Source of the DNA: a virus
DNA: 21,020 nt
Strand: one strand, 5' to 3'
IMG/VR virus record: IMGVR_UViG_3300030012_004901
Span: 1 to 21,020 of that record
This document shows, in pieces, positions 13,509-21,020 of this stretch. The position numbers and the translations under genes were made by a program. Every line of letters begins with the position of its first letter. Position 1 is the stretch's first letter. Under the pieces are notes generated by a model. The model was not told the DNA's origin and did not search any database. It was given only the letters and a program-made list of their open reading frames with translations.

Positions 13509-14675
13509 ATGATATATTCAATAAAAGCAAATAGAGATACAACCATATATGAAGCAACCGAAAGCTTAAACGCTGGAATAGATGAAGTATTGGAACTTCA
13601 AAAAATAGTATCTGCTTCAAATACTTCAAATACATTTAATTCTAGAATCTTGATTGATTTTGATTTAGAGAATATATCTCAGTCTGTAGCTGCAGCCGTA
13701 ATAGGTAATTATCCAGGTTTAAGTTCACCAAAATATATACTTAACCTGTATACCCTTCAAGCAACAGAGATAGACTATAAATATGGAATAGAAGCTTTTC
13801 CAGTAAGTCAGTCTTGGTTAATGGGAAGAGGTAGAAGAATAGACAAGGTTGGTGGAGGACCAAGCGATCACGTAACAGAAGGGGCTAGTTGGAAATTTAG
13901 AGATGGAGAAAAGTATTTTGGAAATCAATGGGCCAGCGGCAGTCAAATAGATGGAAATTCAACGGGCTCTTTTTCTACAACTATTGGAGGAGGAACATGG
14001 TACACAAGTTCTAAGGCTTCACAATCCTTTAATTATGAAGGAACAGACCTGAGACTCGATGTTACCGATATAGTCAATGACTGGTTCAATGGAACTAGAG
14101 TACAAGATGGATTCATCATACTAAGAAGTGGATCCCAAGAAGGAGGAGAGGTTGATGAAGAGAGAAATGGAAGACCATACGGATCCTTACAATTCTTCTC
14201 ATCAGACACTCACACAGTATATCAACCTAAATTAGAGGTGTTATGGCGTGACGCAACTACCTCGTCTGATTTAAACGTATTAGATACAACTCTTACTGAG
14301 AGTATAGTTGACATAAAAAATATGAAGTCTTCATATGAAAGAGATTCTAGAGAAACGTTTAGGCTCGTTGTTAGAGAAAAATTTCCTGCAAAGACCTTTG
14401 ATACAGTATCAGCGGCGCTTACAAATAACATTTTACCACAACAATCTTATTACTCTGTTAGAGACTACGTAACGGACGAAGTAGTAATACCATTTGATAA
14501 TTCAGCAACACAGCTTAGTACAGACAACAATGGAAATTACTTTACTCTTTGGATGGATCAGTTCTACCCAGAAAGAAGATATAAATTTGTATTTAAGACT
14601 GTTGGTGGAAACTATAATTACCCTACAAGTCAAAGTATTTTTGATAACGAATATATATTTAAGGTGACTAAATAA
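13509..14675 (+). CDS. DNRLRE-like tail/baseplate structural protein
   Basis: A 388-residue, beta-rich protein. Its N-terminal 230 residues look like a DNRLRE-type jelly roll: it opens with IKANRDTTIYEATESLNAGI, has SRILIDFDLENI (about residues 45-56) and later LRLDVTDIVNDWFNGTRV followed by DGFIILRSG. That matches the 'sDtyv......n.g....L......s.aLlrFDL ... vDVT..v..W..G....GfaL' layout. The last 150 residues are a second beta domain (ETFRLVVREKFPAKTF, VRDYVTDEVVIPFDN, FYPERRYKFVFKTVGG). Such domains occur on extracellular or virion surfaces. Between gene 6 and the giant protein it most likely belongs to the outer baseplate. AGGAG lies 8 bases before the start. The stop overlaps the next ATG (TAATG). 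Confidence 0.65.
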   Translation: MIYSIKANRDTTIYEATESLNAGIDEVLELQKIVSASNTSNTFNSRILIDFDLENISQSVAAAVIGNYPGLSSPKYILNLYTLQATEIDYKYGIEAFPVSQSWLMGRGRRIDKVGGGPSDHVTEGASWKFRDGEKYFGNQWASGSQIDGNSTGSFSTTIGGGTWYTSSKASQSFNYEGTDLRLDVTDIVNDWFNGTRVQDGFIILRSGSQEGGEVDEERNGRPYGSLQFFSSDTHTVYQPKLEVLWRDATTSSDLNVLDTTLTESIVDIKNMKSSYERDSRETFRLVVREKFPAKTFDTVSAALTNNILPQQSYYSVRDYVTDEVVIPFDNSATQLSTDNNGNYFTLWMDQFYPERRYKFVFKTVGGNYNYPTSQSIFDNEYIFKVTK

Positions 14676-16075
14676 TGGCTTATAGTAGAAGAGCAAATAC
14701 TAGAAACACTAGCCCAAGAAGGGCAAATGTCAATAGGAAAAATAGAAGACCTAAATTTCCAACTAGTCCAATTATTCCTAGAGGTAATAAATATGCCCCT
14801 AAAAAAATAGTAAGAAAAAAACCAGGGTCTGACGACAGGTTTGAAGTTGTAGATGAGGTATATACTCCATTTGCAAGATCGACAAAAATAGAGGCAACCG
14901 TAGAATCACCGGAACAATATACATTGCGAAACGATTTTGACTATTCAATAGGTTCGATATCTATAAAACCAGCAGACAACAACAGAATTGCGAGTGATGA
15001 TGGAGAAGACGATGGTACCATGCAGGTACCTACAGAAAAAGTAAAAAGAACTTCTAATGGAATAATAATCTCAAAGGAAGATAGCGAAGACGAAGGCGAA
15101 AGAATGGTTGTTGCAAATGCTAGATTTGTATTCGACAACAACGACTTTGAGAGAATAGTAAACACGGAAATATCAGAGCTTGCAGTTGAAACAAAACCAT
15201 TAGATGGACCAAACAAGGCGCCAACTATAATTAGCACCAATTGTTACCCTGGATTCGGTAACCTTGACGGCTCAAAGTCTGATGGATACACTATTCAAAA
15301 TTTACCTGAGATAGGAGAACCTAGCTATCAATTACCATCAAACAATAACGTTGCCTTTTGGGTAGATGCCTATAGTTTTATAGACAATGACGGAAATAGA
15401 GTAAATGAAGGTTTAACGTATACTTGGAGGTTTACCGCAGACGGAGTAGGTACTGCACAACAAGCTGTTGTTGGTAATGAAGAAGTCTTAAGACTATATA
15501 ATGTTCAGCTACAACAAAGAGGTAGATATACCTGTGAAATATCTAACGAAAAAGGAAGCGGGTTCAGTCAAACAATATTCCTTAATCCAATTGGTGGATT
15601 ACTAAGAGAGCTAGATGGAGATGGATTACCTACTGGAGCACTTGTAAGAGACGAAGACCACGATGAACAATTTAGCCAGTTTGACGATTACTTTGACTAC
15701 GATCCTGAAGACGGAAAATGGTTCCTTGCAACTTGGAATGGAAGCCAATGGGTTGAGTCTAATCAAGAGCCTAACTTCTACCAAGGTAAAGATTTACCTG
15801 AATCAACTACGCCTTCAAAAACCCTTATTTCAAGGGCTAGTTCAATAGCTGCGTCTAGTGCAACATCAGCTAGATCAAGGGCAATAGGTAAATATTTCCA
15901 AGATGAAACTTCATTTGTATTTTTTGTAGAACCAGGAAAACCTAACATTAGATTTGCGTCTTTAGAAGAGCTTAACTCTCACAAGCAGGCAAATGGTTTT
16001 GACTTTGTAAATAGTACTTCAGGAGATGGTCAAACAGGAGTAGATAAAACAACATACTTTGACGAGGAATTGTAA
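14675..16075 (+). CDS. Structural protein with Ig-like domain and basic N-terminus
   Basis: A 466-residue protein. The first 55 residues are very basic (RANTRNTSPRRANVNRKNRR and following), possibly disordered. Residues about 190-305 contain an Ig-like fold of I-set type: W251 in LTYTWRF, the L-x-L turn region EVLRLYNVQ, then G-R-Y285-T-C287 in RGRYTCEISNEKGSG. The W and the Y-x-C are the classic core residues. The partner cysteine is not at the expected place, so no standard disulfide forms. The C-terminal part carries an aromatic and acidic segment (DDYFDYDPEDGKWFLATWNG) and a Ser/Ala-rich stretch. Ig-like domains on tailed phages are usually exposed and thought to hold on to carbohydrate. 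It starts in the TAATG overlap with AAGGTGA upstream. Confidence 0.7.
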   Translation: MAYSRRANTRNTSPRRANVNRKNRRPKFPTSPIIPRGNKYAPKKIVRKKPGSDDRFEVVDEVYTPFARSTKIEATVESPEQYTLRNDFDYSIGSISIKPADNNRIASDDGEDDGTMQVPTEKVKRTSNGIIISKEDSEDEGERMVVANARFVFDNNDFERIVNTEISELAVETKPLDGPNKAPTIISTNCYPGFGNLDGSKSDGYTIQNLPEIGEPSYQLPSNNNVAFWVDAYSFIDNDGNRVNEGLTYTWRFTADGVGTAQQAVVGNEEVLRLYNVQLQQRGRYTCEISNEKGSGFSQTIFLNPIGGLLRELDGDGLPTGALVRDEDHDEQFSQFDDYFDYDPEDGKWFLATWNGSQWVESNQEPNFYQGKDLPESTTPSKTLISRASSIAASSATSARSRAIGKYFQDETSFVFFVEPGKPNIRFASLEELNSHKQANGFDFVNSTSGDGQTGVDKTTYFDEEL

Positions 16076-16081
16076 TAAATA

Positions 16082-19000
16082 ATGGCTACTAGAATAACAA
16101 CATACGATCCAAAAGATATTAAGCTAATAAAGAGCCGTCCAATATTTACAAATTTTGGAACAGGCAATTTTGATGATTATGTAGAACTACACGTTTTATC
16201 TGGCGATAATGTAATCGAAAGCTCATACAACGTATCTACCTGGTCAATAAACCAAGAAGATACTGAAAACTCCTCTCCTACAATTAGACTATCGATACAC
16301 GATGATATACGTAACTTAGGATATAGGTCGGGTAGATTCAACGTACAATACAACTTCTTTAGAAATATCGTTGGTAATAGCTCAACAACCTTAATTGTAG
16401 ATGAAATATCAAATAGTAGGCGAGAAATAAGGCTAAGACCTAAAGACGTAGATGACATTGCAGGCATCGGCCAAGAAATGATGGACTTTGGGATGAGAAC
16501 CCAAAACCCTGACCTTGTTGATGTTGAGGTAGATTTTTTTAGAGACGTACGACTTAACTTTGGAGAAAACCAAGCACTATTAGCCATAAACTGGCTACTT
16601 GATTATCGGGCATATCCAGAAGAACCCCATTCACTTGTAGTAAAACTATATGAACCTCTTCCAGACAATATTGAAGAGAAAGATGAGTTATGGATTGTTA
16701 AGGCCGTAATTGAATCTATAATAGAACCAATATTGGTAGAGTATACGCCTCCTGTACAAGCACCCAACGTATTGGCTCCAGCAGATTTTACACTAGATTT
16801 AAAGTACGACACGCCAACCCCTACTGGATGGAAAACAATAGATGATTTAGTTGGAACACAACCTACAGTTAGAAATAAGATATTGGATAGAATATCTAGA
16901 AGAACAGGAAGTCTTGGTACAGTAGGATTAAATTTTGATTTTGACATAGAAGGAACAGACTTTTCTAAACTAGTACACTTTGGCAGTGCAGTTGAAAGAT
17001 TAGAAAACTTTAAATACAAATTAAGACAAATAGAAACATATGACGGATCTGTAGCAGCATTATCCACAAACCTAGTTGGAAAATCAGGGGCGGCATCTTC
17101 AGGGTCAATACATTATCAAACCAATATTACTAAGTTTACAAACTTAAAATCTGCGGTGATAAGCACGTTTGATGAGTTCGAACAACACCTATACTATGAA
17201 AAACAAACCCACAGAAAGTCAAATTACGGTGATTTTTGGCCGCTTACCTGGCCTAAAAGAAATAATACTGAACCGTATGTTTTATATTCCGTCTCTTCAT
17301 CTGAGGCAAAACAATGGTTCGGGAGCTTAGATCCAGGAGAAGAGCTATATTATCAAAAAGGAGCAATTTATTCGGCTTCAATATTTGACCAACAAAACGA
17401 AAACAGCTTAAAAAGGTTAATACCTTCTCACATAGTAGAAGACGACAACAACGCTGACTTTACCATGTATATTGACATGATTGCTCAGCATTTTGATTAC
17501 ATATATCACTATGTTAAAGAATTAACACAAATACACGATAGAGAAAATCCATTATTTGAAGGTTTATCTAAAGATTTAATTCAGCCTGTCCTAGAGTCTT
17601 TCGGCTGGTATCCTCACCAAGGGTTTGATTTTGATGAGTTATGGACTTATGCCATGGGTACCGATGTTTCAGGAAGCTATGGTGGTAATACTATAAATTA
17701 TACGGCTGACTTTAGCCAATCAGTGACCTATGCTAATAATACTCAGGCTAGCGAATCTTTTTCTAAAGAAGAAATAACAAAAGAACTTTGGAAAAGAATA
17801 CTAAACAATTTGCCTTACGTATATAAGACAAAGGGATCTGAAAGAAGCATAAGAGCTGTAACTAATTTATATGGCCTACCTTCAACGATACTAAGAATAT
17901 ATGAATATGGTGGCCCTCAAAAAAAGCCAAATAGACATTCTAAAATAATATACGACAGATTTAATTTTGGACTTAGAATAGAAAGTCATTCTGGTACAGG
18001 TGGTTCTCACCTAGCTGGTCCATGGGCTCCTGCAGAAGCAGCCATAGGACCAAGAAGATACCCAGATACAGTACAGTTTAGGTTCAAGATTCCAGATGTA
18101 TCTCACCAAGGAAAGCTACAAAATTCTAAATTAAAAAGAAATACTATTCTTTGGAATACTAACAGTGGAAGTGTAGCAATACTTGCAGAACATACTAGAT
18201 CCATGAACCCATCTGCGCCGACAGATAGTCCTTATGGTAGAATTGTATTTGCACTAAGTGGAAGCCATGGTCAACCTACCGTTACTGCATCTACCAAATA
18301 TGGACCTATATTTGACGGTGATTGGTGGAATGTAGCTCTCATGAGATATGATGAAAGCAAACTTAGTGAGGCATATGCATTTACAGAATCTGTCTCAATA
18401 AACGATCACCACGGACAAAACCTAACATATGACCTATTCTGCAAAAAACAAGGAGATTTTAGTCAGTTTGGTAGAATGTCTCATCAATTATCGGCAAGTT
18501 TTACAACTGACGGTACAACTGAAGCAGGTAAAACAACCAATGCAGCATGGGGAAAAGCAGTAACTGGATCTGCCGATCATTATCCTACGGCAGAAACGCA
18601 GAGCACGCTAAAACAATATTTGGGAGGTAACAATATTCCAAACTGGTCAATTAACCTTGGCTCTAATTTTACTTCATTGGCAAACGCAAGTACTTTTTCT
18701 GGTTCAATGCAAGAATGGAGGGTATACCATAATCAAATAACTGAATCGTATTTCAATTTTCATGTTGGAGCACCAAGGACAATTGCCAATAGTACAAATG
18801 AAACAAGCTCTTTTTCAGATTTACTAGCAAGATGGAGTTTAGGAAGCGACCTTAATAGAGTAGACTTTTCAAACGGAGCAGTTGTAAGCTCAAGTCACCC
18901 TGATAACCAAAATTCTAGGTTTGTTGCCTTAAATTCTGCTGGCAATGTTGTAGATAGAATAAAAACTTTAGCAACATTTAGTGGATTTGTAAATACAGGG

Positions 19001-20797
19001 CTAGGTCAGTATGAAGAGGTAGAAGAAAGACATTATACGCTCAGTCCTAGAAATATTGGTCCTTCTCCATATTCTGAAAAGATAAGACTAGAAGATAATA
19101 AGCTAAAGGGCATCTTATCCGCAGATAATAAGAAAGAGTTTAGTTCGGCAGACACTAATCCAACAGATGAAAATAGACTAGGGGTATATTTTTCTCCACA
19201 AGATGAAGTAGAATTAGATATTGCCCATGAGTTTGGACCATTTTCTTATGATAATTTTGTTGGCGCGCCAAGTGATGAGTTCAAACCGGCATATACACCG
19301 TTAAAAGACTTAAGAGAAAGCTACTTTAGAAAGTTTGCAGGTAATCCGACATTTTTTGATTTTCTGTATATCTTAAAGTATTTTGACGACTCACTATTCA
19401 GAACGGTTAGACAATTATTACCAGCAAGAGCAAATGCTCAAGTAGGATTGTTAGTTAAACCACATGGACTAGAGAGACCTAAGGTGATTACTAGACCAAG
19501 TGCTAGTTTGCATGGCTATGGGTTTCTAGATAATGCCACAAATCAATTTCAACAAACCTCTATAGAAGGTGCGATAAATTTAAGTATATACTCCGCTAGT
19601 GGTAACACAACAGAAGTTGGCCCATACTTTAGTTCATCTTACTTTAGAGCAGGTGATCCTTCTCAATCTCTTAGTCGAGACCCATACATATACAGAAGAG
19701 CAAGAGAAGGCGGACAAATGCTGACTCCTGCACATAAGAATAGTCAAATAAATAAAGGCTTTGTTCCACAAACAGACAGGGAACGAGAGCAAGCGTTACT
19801 AAACACAGCAGTCGGTGAACTAGAGGGAGGACTAGATTACACAAACTATTATGATAGTAGATATGAAGGGTCGAGATACATATACACAACAGTAGATCTA
19901 TCAAATATTTCAGCAACCGGTGATAATGGCGCAAGAGTCTGGAACAGCTACTGGCAAAGAGACTCTATTGGAACAATAATCCACACCCCACCGCACAACA
20001 ATATCATAACAATGCCAGATAAATACATGGCTAAGAGGTTGGGTATACCATCGCCTTTACCAGTAACTAACTATGAGGACGCACAATATTTAGTAAGGAA
20101 AGAATCATTTACAGCAAATGACTTTTTACCATTTTTTACAAATGCGGGAGTATTAGATAACTATACAGCTTCAGCTTTCGACCCTAATAAAATACAATAC
20201 CATAACGCAAATCCAATATTGGGTCAAAATGCAAATGTAACAGACGGGTACCACAAGTGGGGCTTCAATAGAAAATATGAAAGTGAGGTAAATGTTCCTT
20301 TTATTGGAGCGTCAAGAAAATCGTTTGAAAGAAAAAAGCCTTTATTCTACTTTGCAACTGCACTTAGCAAATCTTTAGGAAGGCCAATACCTGAAAGTCA
20401 TATATTATCTAATAGAGTAGATGATTATTTTGGATCTAGACTAAACGGAGTTGCTCTTCCTTCTCACGCACTAACGGAATCTGCAGAGTTTCAAGATTAC
20501 AAGGCAACAGCAATACACAACGTATATTACAATGGGTGTAAACTTGTTGGATCAGATTTTAATATGGAGTCGGCTCAAACCGTAGACGGAGGACCAGTTG
20601 TAGAATTTAACGAAATAAGTCCATACAAATATGTCGCGTCAGATGATTCTGCAGATGGAAGAGTATTAACTGCTGGAGACGGAACAGGAAGAGAAGTAGT
20701 ATCTACAAGACCATTAAGGGGTACTGGTCGAGTGTCGGCAAGGCCTAATCCTAGAACAGGAAGGTTTAGGGCAAATGACGGTCCAGCTAGTAGGTAA
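16082..20797 (+). CDS. Giant baseplate/tail structural protein with LamG-like region (1571 aa)
   Basis: The largest gene here. The first 350 residues are beta-rich (TRITTYDPKDIKLIKSRPIF, then DDYVELHVLSGDNVIESSYN). A helical middle follows around residues 430-600 (DFTMYIDMIAQHFDYIYHYV, KELWKRILNNLPYVYKTKGS). Residues about 655-895 resemble a LamG/concanavalin-type jelly roll: PDTVQFRFKIPDV, GRIVFALSG, DGDWWNVALMRYD, then FSGSMQEWRVYHNQITESYF. Residues about 1085-1140 (NPTFFDFLYILKYFDDSLFR) look like a conserved C-terminal core. The end is a Gly/Arg/Pro-rich tail. Its place directly after gp6-like, DNRLRE and Ig proteins matches where T4 has gene 7, a 1032-residue wedge protein. Homology to gp7 is an inference from position and size only. 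Confidence 0.75.
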   Translation: MATRITTYDPKDIKLIKSRPIFTNFGTGNFDDYVELHVLSGDNVIESSYNVSTWSINQEDTENSSPTIRLSIHDDIRNLGYRSGRFNVQYNFFRNIVGNSSTTLIVDEISNSRREIRLRPKDVDDIAGIGQEMMDFGMRTQNPDLVDVEVDFFRDVRLNFGENQALLAINWLLDYRAYPEEPHSLVVKLYEPLPDNIEEKDELWIVKAVIESIIEPILVEYTPPVQAPNVLAPADFTLDLKYDTPTPTGWKTIDDLVGTQPTVRNKILDRISRRTGSLGTVGLNFDFDIEGTDFSKLVHFGSAVERLENFKYKLRQIETYDGSVAALSTNLVGKSGAASSGSIHYQTNITKFTNLKSAVISTFDEFEQHLYYEKQTHRKSNYGDFWPLTWPKRNNTEPYVLYSVSSSEAKQWFGSLDPGEELYYQKGAIYSASIFDQQNENSLKRLIPSHIVEDDNNADFTMYIDMIAQHFDYIYHYVKELTQIHDRENPLFEGLSKDLIQPVLESFGWYPHQGFDFDELWTYAMGTDVSGSYGGNTINYTADFSQSVTYANNTQASESFSKEEITKELWKRILNNLPYVYKTKGSERSIRAVTNLYGLPSTILRIYEYGGPQKKPNRHSKIIYDRFNFGLRIESHSGTGGSHLAGPWAPAEAAIGPRRYPDTVQFRFKIPDVSHQGKLQNSKLKRNTILWNTNSGSVAILAEHTRSMNPSAPTDSPYGRIVFALSGSHGQPTVTASTKYGPIFDGDWWNVALMRYDESKLSEAYAFTESVSINDHHGQNLTYDLFCKKQGDFSQFGRMSHQLSASFTTDGTTEAGKTTNAAWGKAVTGSADHYPTAETQSTLKQYLGGNNIPNWSINLGSNFTSLANASTFSGSMQEWRVYHNQITESYFNFHVGAPRTIANSTNETSSFSDLLARWSLGSDLNRVDFSNGAVVSSSHPDNQNSRFVALNSAGNVVDRIKTLATFSGFVNTGLGQYEEVEERHYTLSPRNIGPSPYSEKIRLEDNKLKGILSADNKKEFSSADTNPTDENRLGVYFSPQDEVELDIAHEFGPFSYDNFVGAPSDEFKPAYTPLKDLRESYFRKFAGNPTFFDFLYILKYFDDSLFRTVRQLLPARANAQVGLLVKPHGLERPKVITRPSASLHGYGFLDNATNQFQQTSIEGAINLSIYSASGNTTEVGPYFSSSYFRAGDPSQSLSRDPYIYRRAREGGQMLTPAHKNSQINKGFVPQTDREREQALLNTAVGELEGGLDYTNYYDSRYEGSRYIYTTVDLSNISATGDNGARVWNSYWQRDSIGTIIHTPPHNNIITMPDKYMAKRLGIPSPLPVTNYEDAQYLVRKESFTANDFLPFFTNAGVLDNYTASAFDPNKIQYHNANPILGQNANVTDGYHKWGFNRKYESEVNVPFIGASRKSFERKKPLFYFATALSKSLGRPIPESHILSNRVDDYFGSRLNGVALPSHALTESAEFQDYKATAIHNVYYNGCKLVGSDFNMESAQTVDGGPVVEFNEISPYKYVASDDSADGRVLTAGDGTGREVVSTRPLRGTGRVSARPNPRTGRFRANDGPASR

Positions 20798-20834
20798 ACT
20801 AAACGTGGATAGTTAACTAATTTTGTAGAAAAGA

Positions 20835-20844
20835 TATATTTATA
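20835..20844 (+). promoter_or_regulatory. Candidate late promoter (TATATTTATA)
   Basis: TATATTTATA lies 28 bases before the ATG at 20873 and just after a 10-base palindrome TAGTTAACTA (20810-20819). It is the fifth copy of the motif in this window and again precedes a structural gene. Confidence 0.6.
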
Positions 20845-20872
20845 TACGAGTAAAAATGTAAGGAGTAAAAAT

Positions 20873-21020
20873 ATGGGATATTTAGATAAAACCACAATTA
20901 CAGTTGATGCAATATTAACTAAAAAAGGAAGAGAACTTTTAGCACAAGGTTCTGAATTTTTTAATATAACGCAGTTTGCTTTGGCAGATGACGAAATAGA
21001 TTACAACCTATGGGACGTTA
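20873..21020 (+). CDS. Start of a further structural protein (3' end outside window)
   Basis: The first 49 codons of a gene cut by the window end. It opens MGYLDKTTITVDAILTKKGR, continues with ELLAQGSEFFNITQFALADD and then EIDYNLWDV. This resembles the N-terminus of an abundant, uncharacterised virion-type protein of marine T4-like phages (recalled, not searched). AAGGAG (20860-20865) sits 7 bases before the ATG, and the candidate late promoter is just upstream, so start and strand are well supported. What follows cannot be read. Confidence 0.75.
   Translation, partial: MGYLDKTTITVDAILTKKGRELLAQGSEFFNITQFALADDEIDYNLWDV

Noticed and set aside
20810-20819. Palindrome TAGTTAACTA as a terminator of the giant gene
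   Set aside because: The stem is AT-rich and only five base pairs with no loop, and only a short T run (ATTTTG) follows. Too weak to call.
3383-20846. T4-type late boxes (TATAAATA) on the minus strand
   Set aside because: The reverse complement of the motif contains the T4 box, but no credible minus-strand gene follows any copy, while every copy is followed by a + strand gene. I therefore assign them to the + strand.
1-21020. tRNA genes, CRISPR arrays, insertion sequences, integrase or attachment sites
   Set aside because: I looked for clover-leaf-like segments in gaps, regularly spaced repeats, transposase motifs and terminal inverted repeats and saw none.

Overview
The window reads as part of the genome of a tailed phage with a contractile tail (T4-like in the broad sense, Caudoviricetes), probably marine and of the 'far-T4' type. 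Every convincing gene is on the + strand. Genes are packed with ATGA or TAATG overlaps, and the DNA is AT-rich. Recognisable T4-type markers are a gp55-like late sigma factor, a gp25-like and a gp6-like baseplate wedge protein, and a hub/spike-type protein. The host must be Gram-negative, because the phage encodes a secreted outer-membrane beta-barrel protein. The host species cannot be read from this sequence.

Layout. (1) 1-2617: small, mostly unrecognised genes (a membrane protein cut by the window edge, a zinc-ribbon protein, two small orphans, an HD-domain phosphohydrolase and a small membrane-anchored protein). (2) 2595-3377: gp55-like late sigma factor. (3) 3506-4207: an outer-membrane beta-barrel protein and a two-helix membrane protein, closed by a clear intrinsic terminator at 4230-4266. 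(4) 4302-7167: first baseplate block, with a small structural protein, a spike-like protein fused to an M15 (VanY-type) peptidoglycan peptidase, and two further small baseplate-type proteins. (5) 7252-10531: a five-gene surface-chemistry cassette (nucleotidyltransferase-HAD fusion, cupin, glycerophosphodiesterase-like enzyme, glycosyltransferase-like protein, sulfotransferase) sitting between structural genes. (6) 10634-20797: second structural block, with a small coiled-coil protein, gp25-like, gp6-like, a DNRLRE-like protein, an Ig-domain protein and a 1571-residue structural protein with a LamG-like region. (7) 20873 onward: the start of another structural gene, cut by the window end.

How it fits together. 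The same 10-mer, TATATTTATA (one copy with one mismatch), stands in five intergenic gaps just before the blocks at 3506, 4302, 7252, 10634 and 20873. I propose these as late promoters read by the gp55-like sigma factor encoded here. The cassette at 7252-10531 would then be its own late transcription unit, expressed together with the tail genes. The most interesting candidate system is that cassette: an activated sugar or polyol is made, modified, transferred and possibly sulfated, so the phage may decorate either its own virion or the host surface. No tRNA, CRISPR array, insertion sequence or integrase was seen, and no gap between genes exceeds 300 bases.
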